DNA of 64,000 bases, taken from assembly GCA_013416455.1 (NCBI GenBank), contig JACCES010000013.1:1-64000 (forward strand), written 5' to 3'. The DNA is from Alcaligenaceae bacterium. Lineage in GTDB: Bacteria > Pseudomonadota > Gammaproteobacteria > Burkholderiales > Burkholderiaceae_B. Shown here in pieces: positions 38,246 through 46,045 of the stretch. Below the pieces are notes generated by a model. The model made no database searches. It was given only the letters and a program-made list of their open reading frames with translations, and was not told where the DNA came from. Within the stretch, counting starts at the first letter, position 1; each line of letters starts with the position of its first letter. Both the position numbers and the translations under genes were made by a program.

Positions 38246-38503
38246 ATGAAATACACTCGCGATACTCAAATTCTGAGCCTGACAATACAAGTGCCCAGCT
38301 CGGTGCAGCCAATCGACGGCATTGCCGTGCAGCTGGCACACATCGAAACCCTGAAGGACGCACAAGGAAACCAAGTCGGGCATCAGCAACATTTCCAGCG
38401 ACAGATCATCAAAAGCGATTTGACGCCGGAAATTATCAGTCAACTCAATGCTTCTCTTGCGTATTTGGGTTATCAAATTGCCCCCATCGACGAGGCAAAA
38501 TAA
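38246..38503 (+). CDS. Hypothetical tail-region protein, 85 aa
   Basis: ATG 38246 with AAAGGA upstream. Beta-strand protein (TQILSLTIQVPSSVQPIDGI, then VQLAHIETLKDAQGNQVGHQ). Ends exactly before the next ATG. Not recognised; probably a minor tip component. Confidence 0.55.
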   Translation: MKYTRDTQILSLTIQVPSSVQPIDGIAVQLAHIETLKDAQGNQVGHQQHFQRQIIKSDLTPEIISQLNASLAYLGYQIAPIDEAK

Positions 38504-39322
38504 ATGAGCGCACGCAATCTCCGCATCGTCAGCGATAACGTTGCCGACGCTGCTGATATCACTGTGTCCAATACAGCGGCTGGCCTGGGTGCTGAATGGC
38601 TGAAAACAGAGATCAAGAGCGAGGTATGCCGCATCCTGTCAGGCACTGGCACAATAACGCAGCAGTGGGATGATCCGGTGGGCGTGGATTGCGTGGCGAT
38701 ACCGGCGTGGAATGGATCAGCGTCGAGCGAGATCCGGGTGCGCTGCTATTTCGAGCGTACGGGCGGCACAGCGGTATATGACAGCGATTGGCAATGGGCC
38801 GCGCCGGGCCCGATGATGGAGCACTGGGATTTCTCGCAGCCGCTGAACGTCAACAATTTCGCCGATGGCGCGACGGTCAGCGCTGTCTGGGTACCCAACA
38901 TTTCGGCCCGCCGCGTCGTCATTGATTTGCGCGACCCAGAGCGTACGTTTCTCGACGTCTCCCGTGTCGTCGTGGGCACCGCGCTCAGCTTGTGCGGTGT
39001 CTCTTACGGATCAAGCGCGAGCCTCACTGACGACACCACGGTCACCCGGACAGCGGGCGGGGATTTGCGGGTGGAGCGTGGCGCAAAGAGTCGGGCGATC
39101 AGCTTGAATATGGACCACATACCCCCAGACAAGCGACATCAGATCATGAGGATTATCAATGCCGGCCTTGGGCGTCGGCATTTTTTTTCGGGGTATGCGA
39201 GTGGCGGCGACCCGAGTCTTGAGCAGGAATTGATGATGTACGGCGTGCTGTCCACGGTCCCGACGCTCACGCATGTGACATACCGCAGTGATGGCTCGCA
39301 GTTTCAAATTGAGGAATGGTGA
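38504..39322 (+). CDS. Tail protein, probable tip component, 272 aa
   Basis: MSARNLRIVSDNVADAADIT / VSNTAAGLGAEWLKTEIKSE then beta-rich ISARRVVIDLRDPERTFLDV and the end THVTYRSDGSQFQIEEW. It is of the type found before fibre genes in siphophages of Burkholderiales. TGATG overlap with the fibre gene. Virion location is inferred. Confidence 0.6.
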   Translation: MSARNLRIVSDNVADAADITVSNTAAGLGAEWLKTEIKSEVCRILSGTGTITQQWDDPVGVDCVAIPAWNGSASSEIRVRCYFERTGGTAVYDSDWQWAAPGPMMEHWDFSQPLNVNNFADGATVSAVWVPNISARRVVIDLRDPERTFLDVSRVVVGTALSLCGVSYGSSASLTDDTTVTRTAGGDLRVERGAKSRAISLNMDHIPPDKRHQIMRIINAGLGRRHFFSGYASGGDPSLEQELMMYGVLSTVPTLTHVTYRSDGSQFQIEEW

Positions 39323-41397
39323 TGAGCGAGTTTTTCTTCGATAGGGACCCGGGGCCAGAGATCCGCCGCAAACTCAACGAGATGTGGGCGGATTGGCTGG
39401 CGGCACTGGAAGAAGCCGTTGGCCCGCAGGGCTGGGCGCCGGTGATCGGCGTCGCGAACGATGGCGCGCGCCGCGTGCTCCAAATTGTCGACTGGACCGG
39501 GGGCGAAGGAGACAAACCGACGATTACCGGGTACCTAGGGCCCTCCGGCATCGTGCCCACCGCCGCTCAGGCAACTGACGTACGAGGCGACCAAGGGCTC
39601 CAAGGGGTGCAGGGAATCCAAGGGATCCAGGGCATACAGGGCCCGCAGGGTGAAGAGGGGCCCCAAGGCATACAGGGCCCGAAAGGCGATGAAGGGCCGC
39701 AGGGTGAAGAAGGGCCAAAGGGAGACGAGGGTCCACAGGGAAACCCCGGTCCCGCCAACACTCTAAGCATTGGCACCGTGCAAGGCGGCGCGAGCGCGGA
39801 CGCCACGATTACCGGCTCATCGCCGTCCCAAGTGCTTAATTTGGTGCTGCCAAAAGGTGATGATGGCGACCAGGGCCCGAAGGGCGATAAGGGGGATAAA
39901 GGCGATAAGGGGGATACCGGCGAGCCGGGCCTGCAGGGTGATCAGGGCGATAAAGGTGATGCTGGCGAAGACGGCTGGTCCCCCGTTATCGCGACCGTAC
40001 CTGACGGCGACCGGCGCGTACAGCGCATTGATGATTGGATAGGAGGGACTGGGGACAAGCCCGCCACCGGATATATTGGACCAGATGGGCTTGTCGCCGA
40101 TATAGGAGACGCCACTGACGTTCGCGGTGCCCCTGGTGCCGGCGCGGTCTCCAAGGTCAACGACAAAGATCCGGACGGCTCTGGAAATGTCGACATTGAG
40201 ATCGAAGACATCCCGGGACTGGGAGAGGCTCTTGCGGACGCGGGGAAAGTCAAGACCGTTGCCGGGAACGCGCCCGACGAGGAAGGAAACGTAGCGCTCG
40301 GTAAAAGCGATGTCGGTTTATCCAATGTAGATAACACCTCGGACGCGAACAAGCCGCTCAGTACGGCCGCCGTATCTGCTCTTGCTGATAAGGTCGACAA
40401 GCAGGCCGGCTATGGACTCAGCCAGGAAAACTACACGCTGGCGGAGAAGTCCAAGCTTGCCGGGCTTGAGGGCAGCAGGTTTAAGGGCGAGTTCGCTTCC
40501 CTGGCCGCTCTGCAGTCTGCCCATCCTACTGCTTTAGCTGGGGATTACGCAGACGTTGACGAAGGGGTGGGGCAGGACGTAGCACGGTATATCTGGGACT
40601 CGACAGACTCTGAGTGGGTTAAAGCGGCGGGCGAATCTACACAGATGACTGCTGCGCAGGTCAAAACGGCGTATGAATCCAATCCGGACACAAATGGTTT
40701 TACGGACGCGGAAAAGACTAAGCTTGGAACTGTGGCTACAGGTGCTACGGCCAATACGGGCACGGTCACATCTGTCCAGGCTTCTGTACCTACCGGATTG
40801 CAAGTTTCGGGTGGCCCTATTACCGCTTCCGGCACTCTTACCATTAGCTATCAAACTGGTTATTCGATCCCGGCCAACACTAAACAATCACAGTGGGACG
40901 CTGCATACGGATGGGGCAACCATGCGAGCGCTGGTTATGTGCTTGGGTCTGCACTTGCCGCTGTCGCTACGACTGGCAGCTACGATGACCTGGTCGATAA
41001 ACCCACAATCCCGACGCTATCACCGCTCGCAACTTCTTCTGAGATTTTTGCGTTGACAGGTGCGGATACTGTTACCCCGGGAGCGTTAGGTACTGCGGCT
41101 GCTTTTATAGGGACGATATCCGGAGGCACATCCCCCTCGTTTAACTGGTCTGCCGCAAACCAGTATTCAATGACTCTAACTGGCAATCGGGCGCTGCCCA
41201 ATCCTACGAATTTGGTGCCGGGAACGACCCGAATAATTCATGTTACGTCGAGCAATGCGACCCAACGAACACTATCGTTCGGAACTTGGTATGTCGGCGA
41301 TCTTCCCGTTGTGCAAGTCACTAATACAGCGGGGATGCTTTTGTTTCTATTTGCTGTCGCATCTGGAATGATAGTCGTTACCGGGAAGCCGATATGA
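39322..41397 (+). CDS. Collagen-like tail fibre, 691 aa
   Basis: ATG 39322 is chosen for GAGGAA seven bases upstream. Residues about 95-150 and 180-225 are Gly-X-Y collagen repeats (QGEEGPQGIQGPKGDEGPQG), expected to form a trimeric rod. A ~52-residue domain occurs twice, once before each collagen block (GWAPVIGVANDGARRVLQI and GWSPVIATVPDGDRRVQRI). The C-terminal half has fibre-type repeats (LSQENYTLAEKSKLAGLEGS, GNHASAGYVLGS) and a beta-rich end. It would be the host-binding fibre. Confidence 0.85.
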   Translation: MSEFFFDRDPGPEIRRKLNEMWADWLAALEEAVGPQGWAPVIGVANDGARRVLQIVDWTGGEGDKPTITGYLGPSGIVPTAAQATDVRGDQGLQGVQGIQGIQGIQGPQGEEGPQGIQGPKGDEGPQGEEGPKGDEGPQGNPGPANTLSIGTVQGGASADATITGSSPSQVLNLVLPKGDDGDQGPKGDKGDKGDKGDTGEPGLQGDQGDKGDAGEDGWSPVIATVPDGDRRVQRIDDWIGGTGDKPATGYIGPDGLVADIGDATDVRGAPGAGAVSKVNDKDPDGSGNVDIEIEDIPGLGEALADAGKVKTVAGNAPDEEGNVALGKSDVGLSNVDNTSDANKPLSTAAVSALADKVDKQAGYGLSQENYTLAEKSKLAGLEGSRFKGEFASLAALQSAHPTALAGDYADVDEGVGQDVARYIWDSTDSEWVKAAGESTQMTAAQVKTAYESNPDTNGFTDAEKTKLGTVATGATANTGTVTSVQASVPTGLQVSGGPITASGTLTISYQTGYSIPANTKQSQWDAAYGWGNHASAGYVLGSALAAVATTGSYDDLVDKPTIPTLSPLATSSEIFALTGADTVTPGALGTAAAFIGTISGGTSPSFNWSAANQYSMTLTGNRALPNPTNLVPGTTRIIHVTSSNATQRTLSFGTWYVGDLPVVQVTNTAGMLLFLFAVASGMIVVTGKPI

Positions 41398-41915
41398 TTC
41401 CGGGATTTGATGCTGCGCCGATGATGATGGGTGGGCCAAGCGGCCCCGCGTTGGGTGAATTATTCGAGGGCGGATACTATGTTGGCGATATAACGGTAGG
41501 CGGGAGCAGTTATCGGGTGCTTCTTTCCCCAAGGGAGTCTGCGGTTGATTCTATAGCGTGGAGATCTCTTGCCACCTCTGTCCCTGGTGCATCAAGCAGC
41601 ACTGATGGACTAAGCAATACGGCAGCAATTATTGCATCCAGTGGGACGACTCCTGCGGCTAGTCACTGCGTCGGGCTCTCTATTGATGGATATAGTGATT
41701 GGTACTTACCTGCAAGAGACGAGCTAACACTCGCGTTCTCAAACAATGCCGCACTACCATCTGGACAAAATTTTGGTGTATTTGGACATTGGACATCCAC
41801 AGAAAGCAATGCAACCTCGGCATGGGTCAGGGGGACGGGCGGTGAGGCTTCGATTAACAAAACAACAACTTCTGGAACAACTGCGAGGGCAGTCAGAAGA
41901 TCTCTAATATCATAA
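41394..41915 (+). CDS. DUF1566-like (lectin-fold) receptor-binding protein, 173 aa
   Basis: ATGA overlap with the fibre gene. GELFEGGYYVGDITVGGSSY then YSDWYLPARDELTLAFSNNA, GVFGHWTSTESNATSAW and TTARAVRRSL give the Lcl/DUF1566 pattern, a C-type-lectin-like fold also used by diversified phage tip proteins. A/T-rich compared with the fibre. It may form the fibre end or an exchangeable adhesin. No reverse transcriptase or template repeat for hypermutation is visible in the window. Confidence 0.7.
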   Translation: MIPGFDAAPMMMGGPSGPALGELFEGGYYVGDITVGGSSYRVLLSPRESAVDSIAWRSLATSVPGASSSTDGLSNTAAIIASSGTTPAASHCVGLSIDGYSDWYLPARDELTLAFSNNAALPSGQNFGVFGHWTSTESNATSAWVRGTGGEASINKTTTSGTTARAVRRSLIS

Positions 41916-41992
41916 TGAAAGCCATTCAGAGTCTACAGTATGACAAATGGTGTGTCATATTCTGAACCGACCTATATTTATTGAGGGACAAC

Positions 41993-42637
41993 ATGATACC
42001 CACACTTAAATCCGAGCATCTCACCCTCCTTGGCAATCCAACACTGACCAATCTGGATGAAACGGAGCGCGCCCCCCTGCAAACGATTATTGCCCGAGGC
42101 CAGACGTACGCCGTGACGTTCGGTGTATACCTGTGCGCCGACAATCCGCCTGAATATGACCCTGTGACACAGCGGATCGTGCGCAACCCGATTGATCAGT
42201 GGAAATTCACGAAAACGAATCCGGCGGTTACGTATACGGTGATCAATATCCCGTTTGATGAGCTTCGGGATGCTGCGCTCGATCGGATCAATGGGGAGTA
42301 TCAGATGCGCACCGCAGTGCTGGCCGCAGACTATCCAGAGGACGAGCAAAAGTCCTGGCCGGTGCAGATTGCTGAAGCGGCGATCGTGCTCGGCGCCGAT
42401 GACCAGCCGACCCCATGGATTGATAATGCGGCGGTCGCGCGAGGGATCGCCCGCGAGACACTTGCAGCGCTCATCACTGCTCAAGACACGGCATACCGTG
42501 CCTATCACGGCCAGCTCACAGGTATCCGGCAAGCCCTGCGCGATCAAGTGTACGCAGTGCCGGATGACGAGCACGCGGCCGCTGCGTTTGCCGCGATTGT
42601 GTGGCCAGAAACCGAGACCGAACCCGAAACCACCTGA
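41993..42637 (+). CDS. Tail fibre assembly/DUF4376-like protein, 214 aa
   Basis: ATG 41993 with GAGGG upstream; a longer open frame lacks a site. N-terminal VTQRIVRNPIDQWKFTKTNP and a helical C-terminal domain (LRDAALDRINGEYQMRTAVL, then LGADDQPTPWIDNAAVARG) of the type found in fibre assembly chaperones. An inverted repeat with TATGACA/TGTCATA arms (41939-41959) precedes it. Followed by two terminators. Confidence 0.65.
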   Translation: MIPTLKSEHLTLLGNPTLTNLDETERAPLQTIIARGQTYAVTFGVYLCADNPPEYDPVTQRIVRNPIDQWKFTKTNPAVTYTVINIPFDELRDAALDRINGEYQMRTAVLAADYPEDEQKSWPVQIAEAAIVLGADDQPTPWIDNAAVARGIARETLAALITAQDTAYRAYHGQLTGIRQALRDQVYAVPDDEHAAAAFAAIVWPETETEPETT

Positions 42638-42686
42638 CCCGGCACCTGCCGGGTTTCTTCTTTTGGCCCCCGAGTGGGGCTTTTTT
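42637..42686 (+). terminator. Two tandem terminators between tail and lysis genes
   Basis: First hairpin ACCCGGCA/TGCCGGGT (42637-42654) with TTTCTTCTTTT; second GCCCC/GGGGC (42666-42680) with TTTTTT. Confidence 0.8.
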
Positions 42687-42711
42687 ACGTCCACAACCAG
42701 CGGAGGCGGGT

Positions 42712-42945
42712 ATGCCCCAAAGGATATTCAAAATGCATAACGACGGCATGCATGCAGCAATCAGCACGGGCGGCGGCCTGGCGGCCTATTTGGCGACCTT
42801 CAGCGTGCTCGTGCCTATCCTGTGGGCCGTGTACGTCCTGATCCTGATCGCCATCAAGCTGCCGGAGCTGTACGACAAAAACCCGCTGTTCCGGCGCGTT
42901 GTGGATCGGGTGGCCAGCATCGTGAGGTGGCGCCGTGGAGCTTAA
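42712..42945 (+). CDS. Holin, 77 aa
   Basis: GGAGG upstream of ATG 42712. A glycine-rich then hydrophobic segment (GGGLAAYLATFSVLVPILW then AVYVLILIAIKL) and a charged C-terminus. Position just before the endolysin, with an 11-base overlap, is typical for holins. It would trigger or allow endolysin release. Confidence 0.75.
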   Translation: MPQRIFKMHNDGMHAAISTGGGLAAYLATFSVLVPILWAVYVLILIAIKLPELYDKNPLFRRVVDRVASIVRWRRGA

Positions 42946-43468
42946 GACCAAGATCGTCACGTACCTGTTCGTCGGTGGCGCCGCTGTCGTGGCGGCCAGC
43001 CCGGCGCTCATGGACTTCCTGGGTCGCTGGGAGGGCCAAGGGCAGTACGTCGTGTACGCCGACAAGCTCGCCGGCGGTCTGCCTACCGTCTGCAAGGGCA
43101 TCACGCGGTACACGAGCCAGTACCCGGTGATTGTCGGCGAGCGCTGGTCACCGGAGAAGTGCAGGGCGGAGGAAGAGCGCATCGTGATCGAAACGCAGAT
43201 CAACCTGCAGCGCTGCGTCAAGGTAGCGGTGCCGCAGGGCGTGTGGGACAAGCTGACAAGCCACGCCCACAACTTCGGCTGGCCAAAGACGTGCGGCAGC
43301 GAATCCGTGAAGGCAATCAATGCCGGTGACCTTGAGCGCGGCTGTGATCTGCTGGCGTACAAGCCCGACGGCAGCCCGAACTGGGCGAACGTGGGCGACC
43401 AGTACTACCAGGGCCTGCACAACCGACGCAAAGATGAGAGGCGCGAATGCTTGGCCGCACTCAACTGA
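42935..43468 (+). CDS. SAR endolysin, GH24 lysozyme, 177 aa
   Basis: The N-terminal segment KIVTYLFVGGAAVVAASPAL is a weakly hydrophobic Gly/Ala/Ser-rich signal-anchor-release helix. The lysozyme domain follows with E33 in GRWEG, D43 in YADKL and T51 in PTVCKG as likely catalytic residues. SHAHNFGWPKTCGSESVKAI and RRKDERRECLA complete the GH24 fold. Export by Sec and activation on release from the membrane are expected, so the holin may be a pinholin. Confidence 0.9.
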   Translation: MELKTKIVTYLFVGGAAVVAASPALMDFLGRWEGQGQYVVYADKLAGGLPTVCKGITRYTSQYPVIVGERWSPEKCRAEEERIVIETQINLQRCVKVAVPQGVWDKLTSHAHNFGWPKTCGSESVKAINAGDLERGCDLLAYKPDGSPNWANVGDQYYQGLHNRRKDERRECLAALN

Positions 43469-43947
43469 TCGTTGGCGCCGTCCTGCTGGCCGTGGGCCTG
43501 GCGCTGGGCTGGACCGTCAACGGCTGGCGGATGGATGCCAAGCTGGCCAGGGCTGAATCCCAGCATGCCCAGGTGCTCGAACAACTTGCCCAGGGCGCCG
43601 TCGCATCGGCGCAGGCCGCCCGGGCCGAAGAAGCGCGGCGCACCGCCGCAGTGGAGGAACAACGTGATACTGCCCAACAACAAGCGCAGGCACTGGAAGT
43701 GGATGTGGCTGCTGCTGCCGATACTGCTGGCCGGCTGCGCGCAGAGCTCGACACGCTACGTCGCCGTGGAGCCGCCTGCAGTGCCGCGGTTACCGGCGGA
43801 GGCGCGGATCAGCCGGGTACCGACCCCATCGGTCTGCTCATCGACGTGCTTACAGGGATGGAATCAGCTGGTCGAGAAGTCGCTGAATACGCTGATGGGC
43901 TCAAGATAGCGGGGACGGCGTGTGAGCGGATATATGATGCGCAATGA
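43447..43947 (+). CDS. Rz: Rz-like inner-membrane spanin, 166 aa
   Basis: N-terminal membrane anchor LIVGAVLLAVGLALGWTVNG and a long periplasmic coiled coil (LARAESQHAQVLEQLAQGAV, then VEEQRDTAQQQAQALEVDVA). It overlaps the endolysin end by 22 bases and contains the Rz1 gene in the +1 frame. Spanins fuse the inner and outer membranes at the end of lysis. Confidence 0.85.
   Translation: MLGRTQLIVGAVLLAVGLALGWTVNGWRMDAKLARAESQHAQVLEQLAQGAVASAQAARAEEARRTAAVEEQRDTAQQQAQALEVDVAAAADTAGRLRAELDTLRRRGAACSAAVTGGGADQPGTDPIGLLIDVLTGMESAGREVAEYADGLKIAGTACERIYDAQ
43664..43909 (+). CDS. Rz1: Rz1-like outer-membrane spanin lipoprotein, 81 aa, embedded in Rz
   Basis: GTG 43664 has GGAGG eight bases upstream. 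A signal peptide with lipobox LLAGC is followed by a Pro-rich stretch (VEPPAVPRLPAEARISRVP), the hallmark of Rz1. Entirely nested inside Rz in another frame. Confidence 0.85.
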   Translation: MILPNNKRRHWKWMWLLLPILLAGCAQSSTRYVAVEPPAVPRLPAEARISRVPTPSVCSSTCLQGWNQLVEKSLNTLMGSR

Positions 43948-43979
43948 GGTGTGGGAGAGGGTGTGCGGGCGGTGATCAC

Positions 43980-44069
43980 TCACTGGTCGCGATGACGCAC
44001 CCACCACAAAATGACCCCGAGTACGGCGCCAGCCACGTATAGAATGTATGGAGCGTGATCAAGTGACAT
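43980..44069 (-). CDS. Single-pass membrane micropeptide, 29 aa
   Basis: MSLDHAPYILYVAGAVLGVI then LWWVRHRDQ: one transmembrane helix and a basic tail, similar in shape to CcmD-type peptides. It converges on the Rz gene. No ribosome-binding site stands out. Confidence 0.35.
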   Translation of the reverse strand: MSLDHAPYILYVAGAVLGVILWWVRHRDQ

Positions 44070-44173
44070 AATGTGACTATAGTGCTCTAAACCTGTCGTC
44101 GATGCAAGTGTCAATTGTCAAGGATTCAAAAATCCAGAACGACGATTGGGACCGAGTGGGGTGGCATGGGCTG

Positions 44174-44431
44174 CTACCGCTCGTCGCCGAACTGCGCGCC
44201 GATCTCGCGCATGCGCGCATAGACCCGCTCCAGTTCATCGGCGGATAGCTCCAACTGCGCGGCGAGGTGGAACAGATTCGGGTACGGCATCGCTTTGGGA
44301 TCGGCCCCGCCGGTGTACTTGCGCCAGTGCTGCTCACCCACGCATGCGAGTGCGGCCATTTGCTTGCCGGTGTAGCCGAGATCGTCCTTCAGGCGCTGAA
44401 GGTCGGTATGAGAGGGTGGGATGTAGTCCAT
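44174..44431 (-). CDS. Small XRE-like DNA-binding protein, 85 aa
   Basis: MDYIPPSHTDLQRLKDDLGY / TGKQMAALACVGEQHWRKYT is a helix-turn-helix, with a helical C-terminus (SADELERVYARMREIGAQFG). It is second in a leftward operon behind the membrane gene at 44631. The operon promoter has a perfect palindrome in its spacer (44687-44707), a natural target for this protein. Probably an autoregulator. Confidence 0.7.
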   Translation of the reverse strand: MDYIPPSHTDLQRLKDDLGYTGKQMAALACVGEQHWRKYTGGADPKAMPYPNLFHLAAQLELSADELERVYARMREIGAQFGDER

Positions 44432-44440
44432 AATGCACAA

Positions 44441-44459
44441 GCCCCGCTTTTTGCGGGGC
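44441..44459. terminator. Hairpin between the two leftward accessory genes
   Basis: GCCCCGC-TTTTT-GCGGGGC stem-loop. Its U-rich side is weak on both strands, so attenuation is more likely than full termination. Confidence 0.45.
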
Positions 44460-44466
44460 GGTCTGG

Positions 44467-44631
44467 TTAGAGGAACAGCTTGGTGAGAGTGATGAGGACG
44501 GTAGCCAGTGCTGCTCCAACTACCAGGGGATACCACCGCGCCTCTGCCTGGATTTTCACCGTTTCGGCCATGATCTTGGCGATCTCGGCCTGCGTCTTGG
44601 CAAGCTGGGCGTTGGTCATTTGATCTTCCAT
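44467..44631 (-). CDS. Membrane-anchored helical microprotein, 54 aa
   Basis: AGGA lies before ATG 44631. A polar helix (MTNAQLAKTQAEIAKIMAET, VKIQAEAR) precedes one C-terminal transmembrane segment (YPLVVGAALATVLITLTKLF). It is first in the leftward operon with the XRE-like gene. Similar tail-anchored proteins occur near phage lysis genes. Function unknown; a lysogeny-expressed exclusion protein is possible. Confidence 0.6.
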   Translation of the reverse strand: MEDQMTNAQLAKTQAEIAKIMAETVKIQAEARWYPLVVGAALATVLITLTKLFL

Positions 44632-44684
44632 CGCGTCATCCTTTCGGGTTTCGGACTGCGCGAAGTGCGCTGTCCATGTGAAGA

Positions 44685-44714
44685 ATAATAGCGCATTATG
44701 CGCTATTTAGTCAA
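44685..44714 (-). promoter_or_regulatory. Promoter with a palindromic operator in its spacer
   Basis: Leftward TTGACT (44714-44709) and TATTAT (44690-44685), 18 bases apart. Between and touching them lies a perfect 10-bp inverted repeat around one base (arms AATAGCGCAT and ATGCGCTATT, 44687-44707). It drives 44631-44467 and 44431-44174. Binding there would block polymerase directly. Confidence 0.8.
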
Positions 44715-44846
44715 GGATTTTTCAGAGAAATTTGTATCTGGCTGGTGCTCGCCGGCCACCAGCACCAGGCGGCCGTCAGGGTCGGGGCGCTGGTCATGCG
44801 CAGCAGGCCGGCAGCAGGTCGAATTGTTCGTCTGTCATGGGGGGCC

Positions 44847-45350
44847 TCACTGGTGCGCCTCTGTCCTGCGTCGTGCAGGCGCATAGAATATGCGCTCCCG
44901 ATCAGCCACGCTCAACCCGGCGTACCATGCGCGAGCCTTGAATTTGTGCGCCTCCCATGCCATCGGATCCTCAAGTAGCTGCCGCCGCCATGCTGCGCGC
45001 TCATTGCGCTTCTCCGTCGCTACGCGCTCTCGGTAGTCCTGATGCTCGGGGCTGCCCCCGATCTTCTTCCGCCATTTCCGCGCCCTCTCGTTTGAGTATG
45101 CGCGAAATAGGGCGGCGTATTCCGGGTCGCTATCGAGTCGATCCTTGATCCTCTTTATGTACTCTGCGCGGGTGGATTTCCACTCGGGTGTGTCTTTGAC
45201 TTGGTAGTAACGTGCCCGTTCTTTCCGCCGGTTTCGTTCTGCTGCGCATTCAGCGCTGCAGGTCTTCGCTGGCATGCCAGGCTTGCGCGGGATGGACGCA
45301 CCGCAAATCTCGCAGGGCAGGCGCGGACGATCAGTGCGCTTTCTCGGCAT
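44847..45350 (-). CDS. Zinc-knuckle phage protein of the accessory operon, 167 aa
   Basis: An N-terminal zinc knuckle (CEICGASIPRKPGMPAKTC, then SAEC) is followed by charged helices (NRRKERARYYQVKDTPEWKS, NERARKWRKKIGG). It overlaps the end of the HTH gene by 20 bases and is third in the leftward operon led by the AcrIF11-like gene. Nucleic-acid binding is likely. It could be another anti-defence protein, but no family was recognised. Confidence 0.65.
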   Translation of the reverse strand: MPRKRTDRPRLPCEICGASIPRKPGMPAKTCSAECAAERNRRKERARYYQVKDTPEWKSTRAEYIKRIKDRLDSDPEYAALFRAYSNERARKWRKKIGGSPEHQDYRERVATEKRNERAAWRRQLLEDPMAWEAHKFKARAWYAGLSVADRERIFYAPARRRTEAHQ

Positions 45351-45555
45351 CGTTCGCCCATTCGCCTAAGCCGGCAGCCAACGCGGCGCAGGCAAGCGCC
45401 GTGCGCCGGTCGATCTCCACCGGCTTGCCGGTCGCGAAAGCCGCGCCGCGCTCCCAGGCTTGCAGGGTGGGCAAGGCAACTCCCAGCGCTTCGGCGGCTG
45501 CACGCTGGGAAAGGCTCATGTGCTTGCGCCACGCCTTGAAATCTTCCGGGGTCAT
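45331..45555 (-). CDS. Aca-like helix-turn-helix regulator, 74 aa
   Basis: MTPEDFKAWRKHMSLSQRAA / AEALGVALPTLQAWERGAAF is a compact HTH of the type found in many prophages. It overlaps the AcrIF11-like gene by four bases (ATGA). Anti-CRISPR operons regularly end with an HTH protein (Aca) that represses the operon by binding inverted repeats in its promoter. Such a repeat is present at 46000-46020. The assignment as Aca is by context. Confidence 0.75.
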   Translation of the reverse strand: MTPEDFKAWRKHMSLSQRAAAEALGVALPTLQAWERGAAFATGKPVEIDRRTALACAALAAGLGEWANDAEKAH

Positions 45556-45983
45556 GCACGCTCCAGTTCGTTCTCGCGGCCCATCATGTCGATCATGTAT
45601 ACCGTGCCTTGCTCATCCTGCATCGATACACCACGATATCCGAGAAGACGGGCGGCCTGGGCGCTGATGTGCTGGATTTCCCACGAGTCGTCAGCGTCGC
45701 CGCAGAAGTCGGCGCGTTGTTCTATTTGCTCGATGGCCTCGCCTTCGTCGCAGTCCAACATATCCATGACGCGGGCGACCAGACCGTCGAGCTTCTCAGC
45801 ATCGTCGTGGTAGAAGAGCTGACCGGCCTCGATGATGTCGTCTTCGTCGATTTCGAGTCTGTAGGCGACATGCTCGCCGGCCGTCATCACATAGACGTTT
45901 TCGGAGAAGCACAGGAACGAACCGAACAGGCCCAGACCGTTGATGCTGGTGATTTCGGCGGGGCTGGTGTGGAACAGTTGCAT
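45552..45983 (-). CDS. AcrIF11-like anti-CRISPR, predicted ADP-ribosyltransferase, 143 aa
   Basis: Compared from memory with AcrIF11, the shared positions run along the whole protein: M-x-LFH-x-S-x-EI-x-I and G-x-FG at the start (here MQLFHTSPAEITSINGLGLF), a helical middle, then DSWEIQ, AARLLGY, and the C-terminal motif V-x-M-x-DE-x-GT-x-Y/W (here VSMQDEQGTVYM, with D123 at the position of the essential Asp of AcrIF11). AcrIF11 ADP-ribosylates the type I-F Csy complex and blocks PAM recognition. The protein is strongly acidic, as Acr proteins often are. It leads an operon with an HTH gene behind a promoter with an inverted repeat. Target type in this host is unknown. Confidence 0.75.
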   Translation of the reverse strand: MQLFHTSPAEITSINGLGLFGSFLCFSENVYVMTAGEHVAYRLEIDEDDIIEAGQLFYHDDAEKLDGLVARVMDMLDCDEGEAIEQIEQRADFCGDADDSWEIQHISAQAARLLGYRGVSMQDEQGTVYMIDMMGRENELERA

Positions 45984-45999
45984 GGCTATCTCCTGAGGT

Positions 46000-46036
46000 A
46001 TGACTAAATTATATAGTCATCCGTAGGAGGGCGCAA
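46000..46036 (-). promoter_or_regulatory. Promoter of the anti-CRISPR-type operon with inverted repeat
   Basis: Leftward TTGCGC (46036-46031) and TATAAT (46013-46008) are 17 bases apart. The -10 lies inside an inverted repeat with 7-bp arms ATGACTA/TAGTCAT around seven bases (46000-46020). This is the layout seen at acr promoters repressed by Aca. Confidence 0.75.
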
Positions 46037-46045
46037 GGATTATTT

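Noticed and set aside
41394-41915. Diversity-generating retroelement (lectin-like variable protein as in Bordetella phage BPP-1)
   Set aside because: No reverse transcriptase, accessory gene or template repeat is seen in the window, so hypermutation of this tip protein cannot be supported.
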